Shown here: positions 1 through 9,727 of the stretch, piece after piece
How the letters are laid out: each line of letters opens with the position of its first letter
Position numbering within the stretch: the first letter of the stretch is position 1
Assembly: GCA_003223555.1 (NCBI GenBank)
Contig: QHVM01000007.1
Location: 1 to 40,060, forward strand
Direction: 5' to 3'
DNA length: 40,060 nt
DNA from: Acidobacteriota bacterium
Lineage (GTDB): Bacteria > Acidobacteriota > Vicinamibacteria > Fen-336
Notes under the pieces: model-generated
The model's database searches: none
What the model was told of the DNA's origin: nothing
Seen by the model: only the letters and a program-made list of their open reading frames with translations
Translations under genes and position numbers: made by a program

Positions 1-500
1 GCGCGCGCCGAACGCTCCGAATGCGGCGCGCTCCGCTCCGCGGTAGACGTCGTCAAACGCACACGGCCGGGGTGAACCCATCCGTGTGCGATAGGGGAAA
101 CGCTCCGCTGCGCGCGCCGAACGCTCATGCCGAACCGTCCGAATGCGGCGCGCTCCGCTCCGCGGTAGACGTCGTCAAACGCCCACGGCCGGGGTGAACC
201 CGTCCGTGTGCGGCAGGGGAAACGGCTCCGCTGCGCGCGCCGAACGCTCCGAATGCGGCGCGCTCCGCTCCGCGGTAGACGTCGTCAAACGCCCACGGCC
301 GGGATGAACCCGTCCGTGGGCGGCAGGGGAAACGGCTCCGCTGCGCGCGCCGAACGCTCATGCCGAACCATCCGAATGCGGCGCGCTCCGCTCCGCGGTA
401 GACCGTCATCAAACGCACACGGCCGGGATGAACCCGTCCGTGTGCAACAGGGGAAACGCTCCGCTGCGCGCGCCGAACGCTCATGCCGAACGTTTCATGC
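1..500. repeat. Tandem array of about 4.3 hairpin-bearing GC-rich repeats
   Basis: Four units begin at 1, 110, 233 and 343, with a partial fifth at 466. Lengths alternate 109, 123, 110 and 123; the long units carry an extra ATGCCGAACC-type insert after CGAACGCTC. Each unit has an inverted repeat (58-66/82-90 in unit 1; 290-298/314-322 in unit 3) around an inner GGG-rTGAA-CCC hairpin. The arms differ between units in a matched way: ACAC/GTGT in units 1 and 4, CCAC/GTGG in unit 3, and one mismatch in unit 2. No gene is credible in this stretch; the frames through it are repeats of themselves. Confidence 0.9.
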
Positions 501-581
501 GCGCGCGGACGCGCCGGCGGAGCGTCCGCTATACTGCCGCGGCGAGTGGGCGCGCCGGAGGCCGCCCGAGGAGCGTCCGAG

Positions 582-2160
582 ATGACCCGGCGCGCGCGGG
601 ACCTGCGGTTCGTGGCCGCCTCCGCGGCCGCCCTGGCGATCCTGACCAGCGTCCCCTACGTCGCCGCCCACGCGCTCGACGACCGTGACTCCCGGTTCCT
701 GGACACGCTGGTCTTCGAGCAGGACTTCAACTCGTACTGCGCCTTCGTGCGCCAGTCCGCGGAAGGGGCCTGGCTCTTCGACAACCCGTTCACCCCCGAG
801 CCCCACCGAGCCTCGTTCCTGAACCTGGAGTTCCTCGTCACCGGCCGGCTGGCCGGGCTGCTGCGGCTGGAAGCCGGGCGGGCGTTGCAGATCCAACGCG
901 TCGCCGCGGGGACTCTCCTCGCGTTCGGGCTCTGGGGCCTCGGCGCGCAGCTCATCGCCGCGCCGACCCTGCGGCGAGTCTTCTTCATCGCGGCGCTCAC
1001 CGGAGGCGGGTTCGGGTGGATGCGGGTCCTGCCCGGGCTCGGGCGCGCCGTCGAGCGCATGCGGCCCGTCGACCTCTACGCCGGCGTACATCCGTTCTTC
1101 TGGCTCTTCCTGCATCCCCACTTCGTGGCCGGGGAGGCGATGGTCGTGCTTGCGCTCGGTGCGCTGCTGGCCGGCGAGCGCACGGGGCGTGGGGCGTTCC
1201 ACTTGGCGGCCGGGACGCTGGCCGCGCTTGTCGGCCTCGTGCGTCCCTACGACATGCTGTTCCTGCAGGTCACGGCCGTGCTGTACGCGGCCGCCGTCGC
1301 CCTCCAGGAGCGACGAGCCGAGAAGGCGCCGGCCGCACGTCGCTTGCTGCCGGCGGTGATGCCGCTACCGGTCCTCGCCTACTCGTTGTGGCTCTTCCGT
1401 TTCGACCCCGTCTTCCGCTGGTGGGGACGCCAGGGCGTGAACGGCCCCCCGCCCGCCCGGTCGATGCTGGCCGGCCTCGGCCTGCTGCCCGTACTCCTCG
1501 CGGCGGCTCTCGTCGCGTCGCGGCGCCGGCCCTGGACGCGGGGCGAGACCCTGATGGCGTGCGCCGTCGCGACGAGCCTGCTCCTCGTCTATTCGTACCC
1601 GTGGCTGAGCTTCAGCTTCCAGTTCGTCACGACTCTCGTCGTCCCCGCCCTGCTCCTCGCCCTGTCGCGCCTGGAGGTCGACCTCCTCCCGCTCGGGGCC
1701 ACCCGCCGCGGCGCGGTCCTGGCTGCGCTCGTCCTCGCCATGAACGCGCTCAGCTCGGCCGCGCTGTGGGCGATCAAGCTGGCCGAGGCGCAGGGGGCCG
1801 AGTTCCGGATCGCGGGCAGCGAGCGGGCGGCCCTGGCCTGGCTCCGGGCCCACTCGCGCGCGCGGGACGTGGTGCTGGCGGGGCGCCGCACGTCGAACCG
1901 GGTGCCTCGCTACACGGACGACGCGGTGGTGGCGGGGTACGAGTTCTCCACGGTGCGCTTCGCGGAGAAGCTGGAGCGGGTCCAGCGGTTCTTCCGCGCC
2001 TCGACCGCGGACGCCTTCCGGGAGCGCCTGCTCGCCCAGCTCGGCGTGCGTTACGTGGTCCACGGCTCCGAGGAGCGCCAGCTCGGCGGCTATGATCCCG
2101 CCCGCTCCGCCTTCTTGGGGGAGGCCTTTCGCGACGGAGACATGGCCGTCTACGAGGTGA
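582..2160 (+). CDS. GT-C-like polytopic membrane protein (3' end uncertain)
   Basis: Large integral membrane protein that resembles lipid-linked-sugar GT-C glycosyltransferases in layout; the substrate cannot be read from sequence. An N-terminal helix (about residues 8-28) is followed by an acidic loop (HALDDRDSRFLDT), then roughly ten hydrophobic segments with H and RPYD loops, and a soluble C-terminal domain (about 420-526) with LRAHSRARDVV and LGVRYVVHG, a tail often seen in this class. ATG at 582 is chosen because upstream in-frame codons run into the repeat array. The frame does not stop near 2160: it continues to 2714 antisense to the next gene, with low-complexity shadow composition. 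A TGA lies one frame away at 2158-2160, just where the protein would be expected to end, so a one-base loss or error is likely. Confidence 0.62.
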
Positions 2161-2162
2161 GG

Positions 2163-3703
2163 CTAGGGAGCGATGCGCTGGTCGGCGAGGACGACCACGC
2201 GGGAGTCGAGGGCCAGCGTGCGGGGGACGAGGAAGCGGCCGCCGCCGTGAGCCGCGGGAAGCGGGCGCGCCCAGCGGACCAGGCGGTAGTGGCTCCGCAA
2301 GCTCACGGCGACCGCCCGCGCCTGCTCGGGGGTGAGGAACCCGTTGGCTACCGCATAGGCGATCACGTTCCGGTGGCCGGAAGCTTGGGGCCAGGGATCC
2401 CACTCGATCACTCGGGCCTCCGCGGACCGGAGCATCTGCGCGAGGTCGGGGTTCAGCCAGCGGTTGAAGGCGGGCTCGCGCAGATAGCAGTACCACCAAG
2501 CGTTCCAGAGCCGCCATGCGTTGGCGGCCTTGATGGGATGGAAGGGCGCGACGCAGGCCACGGGGCCGCCACCCGCCGCGTCCTTCAGCCAGTCGACCAG
2601 GGCCAGCTCCGAGCCGAGCGTCGACGGCACGGTACGCACGACACCGGCGCCCAGCAGCGGAGCCACGCCCAGCAGGCCGAGCGCGACCGCGTACAACCGC
2701 TGGGAGACCGGTGAGGCCGGCGACGGCGTGGCGTGCGAGGCGAGCGCGGCGGCCAGGACGAGGGAGAGGGCGAGCCAGGGGCCGAGAGCGTAGTTCAGCG
2801 TGAAGGGAACGAGGACGGCGAGGGCGGTCGACGCGGCCCAGAATGCCGACAGGCCTGCCGCTCCCGGGGACCTCGGCCGGCGCAGCGCGAACGCGGCTCC
2901 GGCCACCCCGAGCAGGAGCAGCAACCTCGGGAACGGCACCCCCAGGCCCTCGGCCGGGATCCAGCTCTCGCGCACGACGAACGTCCAGTTCCAGTACCAG
3001 ATCGCACCGAGCGAGTCGCGCGTGGCCACGTAGAGGAGGCTGGGGAGCGACCCCAGGGCCATACCGGCCCCCGCGCGCGCGAGGTCGGCCCGGCGGCAGG
3101 AGCGCGGCGCGAGCCAGACGAGGATGGCCATCGCCGCGGGCAGCAGGAGGAGCCGCCGATGGCTGATCGAGGCCGCGAGGGTGAGCAAGACGAAGGCGCC
3201 GCCGACCGTCGATCCGCGGGACCACCGGGAAGGCGGCGCGACGAGCAGCGCGATCCCGAGCAGCACGGCAGCGCCCGCGAGCTGCTCGGGGCGAAGCAGG
3301 GCCGCTTCGGCCCCGGTGGCGAGTCGAAGGCGGAGGCGGACTGCCTGCGCGCGAGGCAGACGGCGACGATCGCGCCGACGAGGGCGACGATCGCCATGGC
3401 GACGCGGCCCGCCACGAGCGTGGCCGACGGCGGCCACGGGGGGAGGAGGAAGGGCCGGAGGACGAGGTACCTCATCGGCAGCGCGCCGGAGGTCTCGCCG
3501 CTTCGCGCGGCCCAGCTGTCGGCGAGGTAGAAGACCTCGTCGTCGTTCAACGACGTCCGGAACGCCTCGAGCAGCAGCGCGGCCCCGGCCAGCGCCCAGG
3601 CCACCACGGCGACCACCGGGCGGCGCTCGCCCTTCGCGTCGAATACCAGGCGGGGGGCCAGCCCGATCAGCAGGCCGGCGACGAGCGGCCAGGGCTCAGC
3701 CAC
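2163..3703 (-). pseudogene. GT-C-like membrane glycosyltransferase, frame-disrupted
   Basis: Two minus-strand frames make one protein. The 5' part starts at a GTG (3703) and encodes helices plus SLNDDEVFYLADSWAARSG, the acidic first loop typical of GT39/PMT-like proteins. It is sensible to about 3340 (MAIVALVGAIVAVCLARR). The 3' part is in another frame from about 3310 (RPEQLAGAAVLLGIALLVAP) to the stop at 2163, with more helices (LLLLPAAMAILVWLAP) and a soluble tail ending VVVLADQRIAP. Some core between the two parts seems missing, so this looks like an out-of-frame deletion rather than a one-base slip; that is inference. The start overlaps the SGNH gene's end by 8 nt, so the two were probably co-transcribed. 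Confidence 0.65.
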
Positions 3704-4904
3704 GGCAGGGGAGCCAGGACCTCACCACGGGCGCGATGGTCCGGGCGGCCACCGCGTTGCCCGACGCCGTCCAGTGCACGTCGCGCGTGTAATAGGCGGG
3801 GGCGCCGGCGGACTCCTGCCGGCGCAGCTCGGCCCGCGGGTCGGCGAAGGGGATCCCCAGCTCCTGGCAGACCGAGGCCAGCCGCAAGGCGACCGCATCG
3901 CGGTCCCAGCGCCGCCCCATGCGGTAGCGCTGGCGGCTCAGGTCCCACACCGCGTCGTTCACCTCGAAGCGCACTGGCACGTAGAGCACCGCCAGGCGAG
4001 CCGCGTGAGACTCGGCCTCGGCCTTCAGCGCGGCGAGGATCGACCGCGTCCGCTCCCACATGTCGTTCACCTCACGCGGGTGGTCGCGGCCGAACGGCCA
4101 GTACTCCCTCGGCGCTTCGGGCGAGACCGGCTCGACGAGGCCGAGCCGCGCGAGCAGCCGGTGCAGCCCCGGGCTCGAGTCCACCGTCCGGTTGGACAGC
4201 AGCCGCAGCGCGACCGAGCCGTGCCAGGGCCGGGGCGGCGGGATCCCGGGCTCCTGGCGGTTCAGGAGCCCCCTGGTCGGAGCCGGCACCGGCGAGTTGC
4301 GGAGGGCCAGCCGTCCGTCCTCCACCTCGAAGTACGGCTTGGCCTCGCCACCGGGCCCGAGGGGGCTCGCGTTGTAGTAGAGGTCGTTGTAATAGAAGAG
4401 CAGCACCACCGCTTCGGCGCCGTAGCGCTGGCCCTCGGCGCGATAGAAGAGGTATTCCTGGTCGGTGCTGTAGGCGATCGTGCCTCCGTTGATGACCTCC
4501 CAGCGCCCGCAGCCGTCCCGATCGAGCAGGTCCTCGAGGACGGCGCGCACCGTCTGCTCCTCCTGGACGTAGTACCCCTCGGCGAACGAGTCACCCAGCA
4601 GCAGGACGCGGTGCGTCCCCCGGGGCCGCGCGTAGTCGCGCTCCGGTCCCCGCAGGCCCTTGGAGTTGAACTTCAGCGTGATCTGGAACTCGGGGCGGCG
4701 CACGGTCTGCTCGGCCCCCGGCGTCTTCTCCCAGCCGAGGACGTCGTGGTATCGGCTGAGTGGCCGGGCCGCAGCCTCGCGCTGGGCGCGGGCCAGGCTG
4801 GCGTGGACCCACGCCCGGGCGGCGCCTTCGATGGCGAGCGCTCCGGCCAGGAGCGAGACCGACGCGAGGCCGGCGTTGGCGACGGCGCTCCGCGCGCGGC
4901 TCAC
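3696..4904 (-). CDS. Membrane-anchored SGNH/GDSL-family hydrolase
   Basis: About 402 residues. An N-terminal hydrophobic segment (residues 8-30) likely anchors it in the inner membrane facing the periplasm. SGNH block I is VLLLGDSFAEGYY (about residues 100-112) with the nucleophile Ser. Block II Gly is in INGGTIAYS. The catalytic Asp-His pair is in RDVHWTASGN near the C-terminus. This arrangement is that of AlgX/AlgJ-like acyl esterases or acetyltransferases acting on sugars, but the exact substrate is unknown. It lies between GT-C-like membrane proteins and overlaps the downstream one by 8 nt, which supports a role in decorating a surface glycan (inference). Confidence 0.8.
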   Translation of the reverse strand: MSRARSAVANAGLASVSLLAGALAIEGAARAWVHASLARAQREAAARPLSRYHDVLGWEKTPGAEQTVRRPEFQITLKFNSKGLRGPERDYARPRGTHRVLLLGDSFAEGYYVQEEQTVRAVLEDLLDRDGCGRWEVINGGTIAYSTDQEYLFYRAEGQRYGAEAVVLLFYYNDLYYNASPLGPGGEAKPYFEVEDGRLALRNSPVPAPTRGLLNRQEPGIPPPRPWHGSVALRLLSNRTVDSSPGLHRLLARLGLVEPVSPEAPREYWPFGRDHPREVNDMWERTRSILAALKAEAESHAARLAVLYVPVRFEVNDAVWDLSRQRYRMGRRWDRDAVALRLASVCQELGIPFADPRAELRRQESAGAPAYYTRDVHWTASGNAVAARTIAPVVRSWLPCRG

Positions 4905-4941
4905 GGGGCGCTACCTTAGCACGGCCCTCCGCCGTCCCTGC

Positions 4942-6501
4942 TCAGCGGCCGGGACAGCTCGCGTCGAGGTTCCGGTAGAGCGTGCCGATGGGCGTCGAAG
5001 CGAGCGGGGCCAGGTCCAGGGACAGCCAGTCCGCGACGGTGATGCGGACGCGGCCGGGCGTGATCCGCGTGAGGGTCGGCTGGCCGAGAGACCAGCGCTC
5101 GGGGTGCTCGGCGTCGAGGAGCACGTACTGGGAGCGAAGCCGGGGCGGCGAGACGGCCGGGGGCCCGAAGAGCATCGTGACTCCGATCCCCGGCGGAAGG
5201 CCGACCATCTCGGGATGGAAGTAGGGAGGGTTCACGGACACCAGCGTGTTGCACCAGGGATCCTGGCCCGCATCGAAGACGACGGCCCCCCGCGCGGCCT
5301 GGCCGAACACGTCGATGCGTCCCGCGTCGTAGCGGAAGGACCCGCGCAGACCCGGGAAGCCCGCGATGAAGCTGCCGAGGCTGGCGAGCTGCGCGAGCAG
5401 GACGAGCACCGCGAGCCGGCGGGGCACGGTGGCCCGTGAGCCGGCCAGGAGCAGGGTCGTGAGCAGCAGCGGCGCGCTCAGGACGCGGTAATCGGCCCAC
5501 CGCCCGAAGGAGTACGTGAAGAGCGTGGCGAGGAGGATGCTGCCCAGGTTGTAGGCCTGGAAGGCCAGCTCGCGCCGCGGCCGCGCGCGAAGGGCGAGCC
5601 CGGCGCTCGAGAGCGCGAGGGCGAGCGCGAGGAACCGGCTGCGGATCTCGAGGGCCATCCCGGCCTGGATGAAGCGCCTGGCGTTCAGGGCCGCCCGGGC
5701 GGCCAGGGCCGAGACGGTCTCCTGCAATCGTGCCGCCTTCACGAAGAAGAACTCCTCGCGCCCGAAGGGAGCGGCCGTGCCGGCGAAAAGGGCGACCAGG
5801 CCCGCGCCCACGAGCAGGCCCGCCGTCGCGGGGACGACGCCCCGGCGCCAGGACGTGGCGCCGGAGAGCAACCCGAAGGCAGCCGGTAACAGCAGCGCCC
5901 AGCTCGGTCGAATGAGGCTGGCCAGGACGAGGATCGCCAGGACGCAGGCGCGCATGGCCCTCGGGAGCGGATCGCCGTCGAGCAGCGCGCGAAATGCCGG
6001 CGCCAGCAGGATGGCCAGGGCCATGTGAAGCCCCTCTTGCAGGCTGGTCGGCAAGAGGAACAGCAGGGGCCAGAAGCTCCCCAGGCAGAGAACGGTCAAG
6101 GCGCGGCCGCGGCGATCGAGGGGCGTGCGCCGGGCGAAGAACAGGAGGGCCGCGGTCACGAACCCGACGTGAAAGACGGGGATGGAGCAGGGATGCCAGC
6201 CGAGGACGCGACCCAGCGCGCCGTGGAGCATCGGGAACAAAGGCCCGTGCGAGCCGAAGTGCACGAACGACACGGGGGCCGGCCTCTCGTCGATCGTGAA
6301 GTAGCCGCCCTCGAATCCGGCGCGGGTGAAGGCCCGCGCCTCCAGCCAGTAATCGACGGCATCGTTGACGATGGCCGGCGTGTGGTCGAGCAGCGTCCGT
6401 CCGAAGAAGGCGGCCAGCAGCACGCTCGTCTCCAGCGCCGGCAGGGCGGCGAGCGCCACCGCCCAGGACCAGGCCCCGAGTCCGCCGCCCTCATGCCTCA
6501 T
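4942..6501 (-). CDS. GT-C-like polytopic membrane protein
   Basis: 519 residues with about ten hydrophobic segments. It begins with a helix (AWSWAVALAALPALETSVLLA is broken only by polar ends) and a first periplasmic loop with NDAVDYWLEARAF and FVHFGSHGPLFP, resembling the acidic and aromatic loop of GT-C enzymes. The C-terminal 120 residues are soluble (VVFDAGQDPWCNT, SQYVLLDAEHPERW) and probably periplasmic. The reading frame is intact, unlike the two similar genes to the left. It stands 37 nt upstream of the SGNH gene on the same strand, so co-transcription is likely. Family assignment is by architecture only; no catalytic residues can be named. Confidence 0.7.
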   Translation of the reverse strand: MRHEGGGLGAWSWAVALAALPALETSVLLAAFFGRTLLDHTPAIVNDAVDYWLEARAFTRAGFEGGYFTIDERPAPVSFVHFGSHGPLFPMLHGALGRVLGWHPCSIPVFHVGFVTAALLFFARRTPLDRRGRALTVLCLGSFWPLLFLLPTSLQEGLHMALAILLAPAFRALLDGDPLPRAMRACVLAILVLASLIRPSWALLLPAAFGLLSGATSWRRGVVPATAGLLVGAGLVALFAGTAAPFGREEFFFVKAARLQETVSALAARAALNARRFIQAGMALEIRSRFLALALALSSAGLALRARPRRELAFQAYNLGSILLATLFTYSFGRWADYRVLSAPLLLTTLLLAGSRATVPRRLAVLVLLAQLASLGSFIAGFPGLRGSFRYDAGRIDVFGQAARGAVVFDAGQDPWCNTLVSVNPPYFHPEMVGLPPGIGVTMLFGPPAVSPPRLRSQYVLLDAEHPERWSLGQPTLTRITPGRVRITVADWLSLDLAPLASTPIGTLYRNLDASCPGR

Positions 6502-6518
6502 GACGGCGACACCGTAGC

Positions 6519-7883
6519 ATGGGACTCTCGCGCGACTCCGGCCGTATGATCGCCGCGCGCCGCATGACCGGACCGGCCTCCCTCCACGGTTCCGCGCCGA
6601 ACCCGTCCCGGCTCGTCCGCGCCATCGGCCGCTGGGACCTGGCCGCGTCGGTCGTCAACAGCGTCATCGGCAGCGCGATCTTCGGCTTGCCCGCCGTCCT
6701 GGCCGGGCTCACCGGCGCCTGGAGCCCGGTGGCCTACCTCCTGGCCGGCACCGGCATCCTGGCCATCGTCCTGTGCCACGCCGAGGTGGCCAGCCGGTTC
6801 ACGGAGCCCGGTGGTCCGTACCTCTACACCCGCGAGGCGTTCGGGTCCTTCCTGGGCGTGCAGGCGGGCTGGCTGAGCTTCTGCATCCGCGTGACCTCGA
6901 TGGGAGCGAACCTCAGCATCTTCGCCGACTATTTGGCGCAGATCCTGCCCGGCGTGGAGCGGGGCGGGGGACGGATGCTCACGCTCCTCGCGGTGGCCGC
7001 CCTCGTCACGGCGATCAACGTCTTCGGCGTGCGCACCGGCGCCCGCACCGTCGACCTTTTCGTGGTGGCCAAGGTGCTGCCGCTGGCGCTCCTCGCCGTC
7101 CTGGGCCTGCCGCGCCTCAGCTCCGGGGTCGTCGCGTCGCAGCGCGTGGCCGAGGCGAACTGGACGCAGGCCATCCTCCTGCTCGTCTTCGCCTACGGCG
7201 GCTTCGAGGCGGCGCTCATTCCGGCGGGCGAGATGAAGGACCCCCGGCGCGACACCGCCTTCGCCCTCCTGGCCGGCATCGGCGTGGTGGCGGCCGTCTA
7301 CATGCTCGTGCAGATCGCGGTCGTGGGCGTCCTGCCCCACGCGGCGGGCACCCGGGCGCCGGTAGCCGCGGCCTACCGCGTGCTGCTCGGCACGCCCGGG
7401 GTGACGCTGGCCAGCGTCGCCGCGATGGTGTCGACCTACGGATGGGCGGTCGGCTCCGTGCTGAACTCGCCGCGCATCCTCTATTCCATGGGCGAGAGGA
7501 GCGAGCTGCCCCCCGTCCTCGCTCGCGTCCATCCCCGCTTCCGCACGCCGTACGTCGCCATCGTCGTCTACGCCGCGGCCGGGCTGGCCTTCGCCGCCTA
7601 CGGAGGCTTCGCCGCCAACGCGACCCTGGGCGCCATCGTGAGGCTGGTGACCTACGGCCTGGTGGCGGCGGCCCTGCTCGTGTTCCGGCGGCGGAAGGCC
7701 GAGCCGCCGGGCTTTCGTCTGCCGCTCGCCGGCCTCATCGCCCCCGCGGCCATCGGCTTCTGCCTGTGGCTCCTCAGCACGCGGACCTTCACCCAGGCCT
7801 GGGTCCTCCTGGCGATGATCGCGATCGGCGTCCTGCTGTGGTGGTCCGCGGGTCGCCCTCGCGAAGCCGCGGGGACGGTTTGA
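6519..7883 (+). CDS. APC-family amino acid/polyamine permease
   Basis: About 454 residues with 12 predicted membrane helices, the usual size for the amino acid-polyamine-organocation superfamily. Helix 1 carries the unwound Gly-rich motif SVVNSVIGSAIFGLPA, which binds the substrate's amino and carboxyl groups in family members. Also visible are the conserved EPGGPYLYTREAFG loop after helix 2 and a helix 6 stretch FAYGGFEAALIPAGEMKDP. Substrate is not predictable. The start is ambiguous: ATG at 6519, 6549 or 6564; only the last gives an N-terminus of usual length. The gene is divergent from the GT-C-like gene, with only 17 bp between starts, so promoters must overlap the coding ends. Confidence 0.9.
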   Translation: MGLSRDSGRMIAARRMTGPASLHGSAPNPSRLVRAIGRWDLAASVVNSVIGSAIFGLPAVLAGLTGAWSPVAYLLAGTGILAIVLCHAEVASRFTEPGGPYLYTREAFGSFLGVQAGWLSFCIRVTSMGANLSIFADYLAQILPGVERGGGRMLTLLAVAALVTAINVFGVRTGARTVDLFVVAKVLPLALLAVLGLPRLSSGVVASQRVAEANWTQAILLLVFAYGGFEAALIPAGEMKDPRRDTAFALLAGIGVVAAVYMLVQIAVVGVLPHAAGTRAPVAAAYRVLLGTPGVTLASVAAMVSTYGWAVGSVLNSPRILYSMGERSELPPVLARVHPRFRTPYVAIVVYAAAGLAFAAYGGFAANATLGAIVRLVTYGLVAAALLVFRRRKAEPPGFRLPLAGLIAPAAIGFCLWLLSTRTFTQAWVLLAMIAIGVLLWWSAGRPREAAGTV

Positions 7884-7919
7884 CTTCGGCGGGGCCGGCC
7901 TCAAAATGTTCCCCGCCCC

Positions 7920-9167
7920 ATGAAGCTCCCCACCTATCGAGAGGTGGAATCCGGCGTCGGCGCGATCCTGCGGGAGCAGAGCGGCATCGGCGCCGTCCTC
8001 ATCGACCTCGGCTCGCTGGCGCGCATCGAGCGCAGCTTCGGCGAGAAGGCGTACCAGGCGCTGCGGGAGCAGATCGAGCCGGTCCTGACCGAGGTCAAGG
8101 ACCGGGTCCGGGAGGGCGACCTGCTCGTCCGCGACCCCGACGGCGACCGGTTCGTGCTCTTCCTCAGCCGCCGGCGCGACGGAAGGAACGCGCTGTCGGC
8201 GAAGGACCTCCAGAAGCTGGCCGACCGGGTCGAGGACCACCTCCGGCCGCGGGTGGCCCGGCTCACGATGCCGTACCTGCGCGAGCGGCCCGCGGTGGAC
8301 GTCGGCTACGGCTTCGTCATCCACAGCCCGCTCGAGAGCGACGACCGCCAGGTCCAGCGGGTGATCGAGGAATGCCGGGCCTCCGCCGAGCTGCGGCGGC
8401 AGATCCGGGAGCGCGACGAGCACGAGGGCCTCATCGAGATCATCCACAACCGGCAGCTATGGACCGCGTTCCAGCCGATCGTGGAGCTGGAGACCCGGCG
8501 GGTGGTCGGCCACGAGGGACTCTCCCGCGGTCCCCGCGGGACGGAGCTGGAGTCGCCGGGCGCCTTGTTCGGGGCGGCCGGCCGGCACAGCCTGACCGAG
8601 GAGCTGGAGCGCGCCTGCCGGCGGCAGGCCTTCGTGGACTGGGAGGTCTTCGGCGCCGCCGGGCGGCTGTTCATCAACACCGTGCCCGCCACCGTGCGGG
8701 ACACGAGCTTCCTCGGCCGGGGCGTCCTCGACTACCTGGGGCCGCGGCTCTCCCCCCGCGACGTGACCCTGGAGATCACCGAGCAGCGCGTCATCGAGAA
8801 CCTCAACCTGTACCGGGAGGCGATGCATTCGTTCATGGACCTCGGCTTCTCCTTCGCCATCGACGACGTCGGCGCCGGCTACTCGGGCCTGGAGACGATG
8901 GCCACTCTCGGGGCGGCCTATTTGAAGATCGACATGGCGCTCGTGCGCGACGTCCACCACAAGCGGGTGAGCCAGCAGGTCGTGAAGGCGATCCTCGACA
9001 TGGGCGCCGGCGCCGACGCCGTCGTCATCGCGGAAGGCATCGAGACGCAGGAGGAGTCCGAGGCGCTGGTGGGCCTGGGCGTGCGCTGGGGCCAGGGCTA
9101 CTTCTTCGGCCGCCCCCAGGACCCCTACGCGCCCGGCTTCCGCCCCGCCCCCCGCCCGGCGACGTAG
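7920..9167 (+). CDS. Degenerate GGDEF plus EAL-domain c-di-GMP phosphodiesterase
   Basis: 415 residues. The N-terminal half (about 20-165) has the GGDEF fold's outline but its active-site motif is replaced by DPDGDRFVLFL, so it should not make c-di-GMP. The C-terminal half is an EAL domain with EGLSR in place of EAL, Asn in FINTVP, Glu in LEITEQ, the double Asp in AIDDVGAGYSGLE, Lys in LKIDM, Glu in EGIET and Gln in GQGYFFGRP. All main metal and catalytic positions are kept, so phosphodiesterase activity is plausible. No membrane segment or signal peptide: it is cytoplasmic. It starts 36 nt after the permease and ends four bases before a convergent gene. Confidence 0.9.
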   Translation: MKLPTYREVESGVGAILREQSGIGAVLIDLGSLARIERSFGEKAYQALREQIEPVLTEVKDRVREGDLLVRDPDGDRFVLFLSRRRDGRNALSAKDLQKLADRVEDHLRPRVARLTMPYLRERPAVDVGYGFVIHSPLESDDRQVQRVIEECRASAELRRQIRERDEHEGLIEIIHNRQLWTAFQPIVELETRRVVGHEGLSRGPRGTELESPGALFGAAGRHSLTEELERACRRQAFVDWEVFGAAGRLFINTVPATVRDTSFLGRGVLDYLGPRLSPRDVTLEITEQRVIENLNLYREAMHSFMDLGFSFAIDDVGAGYSGLETMATLGAAYLKIDMALVRDVHHKRVSQQVVKAILDMGAGADAVVIAEGIETQEESEALVGLGVRWGQGYFFGRPQDPYAPGFRPAPRPAT

Positions 9168-9171
9168 GGCT

Positions 9172-9576
9172 TCAGCGCTCGCGGGGAAGCTCCTTGACGG
9201 CCCCGCCGACCTCCAGCCGGAGCAGGCGCGGCTCCTTGAGCTTCGCGTCGTCTTCCATCGTCTTGCGGAACGTCACGCCGCCGCCGTCGATGGATACGAT
9301 CTCGCCGTCGAGGAACCATCTGTAGGTGGCCGGCACCTGGTAGGTCGTCTTGCAGGCCGTCTCCTCGAACAGGGCCACGTAGCCGCGCGGCGATTTCACG
9401 ATCCCCCGGAGCACCACGTCGCTCAACCGCAGGCCGCCGCGGTAGCCGATGCAGTAGCTGGGACGCGTCGGGCGGGCCTTGTGGCTGCCGAACGGATCGC
9501 GGGCCGGACGTCCCTGGTACGCACCGCCCGGGACGGCGAGGGCGGCGACGGCGAGCCACGCCGGAGCGGGCCACAT
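9172..9576 (-). CDS. PilP-like small secreted protein
   Basis: 134 residues from ATG at 9576. An N-terminal signal sequence (MWPAPAWLAVAALAVPGGAY) suggests export. It then shows RPARDPF, LSDVVLRGIVKSPRGYVALFE and LDGEIVSIDGGGVTFRK, matching the pattern of PilP, the periplasmic beta protein of type IV pilus/type II secretion (DPF, then a hydrophobic strand with GI, then a short loop and a V-x-IDxxGVxF strand). No other pilus genes are nearby, so the role may differ. One Cys pair (SYCIGY, ETACKTT) could form a disulfide. It converges on the EAL gene with four bases between stop codons. Confidence 0.6.
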   Translation of the reverse strand: MWPAPAWLAVAALAVPGGAYQGRPARDPFGSHKARPTRPSYCIGYRGGLRLSDVVLRGIVKSPRGYVALFEETACKTTYQVPATYRWFLDGEIVSIDGGGVTFRKTMEDDAKLKEPRLLRLEVGGAVKELPRER

Positions 9577-9727
9577 TGCTGGCTGGGGCCTCCTGACGGC
9601 TCCCGATTCTACGCCCTTCGCCCGCGCCGGTCGCGATTCACCGGGCCGGCCAGGAGACGAGTGTATGCTGTCGGCCGACAAGAGCGCGATGCAGGAGCCA
9701 TTCCCACCGGGCCCGGCTCCGCCTCCG

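Noticed and set aside
1-500. CRISPR array
   Set aside because: The units are 109-123 bases long and similar throughout, with no short repeats alternating with unique spacers.
2163-2714. C-terminal 185 residues of the first GT-C-like gene
   Set aside because: Antisense to good sequence of the next gene and low in hydrophobic order; taken as read-through past a lost stop.
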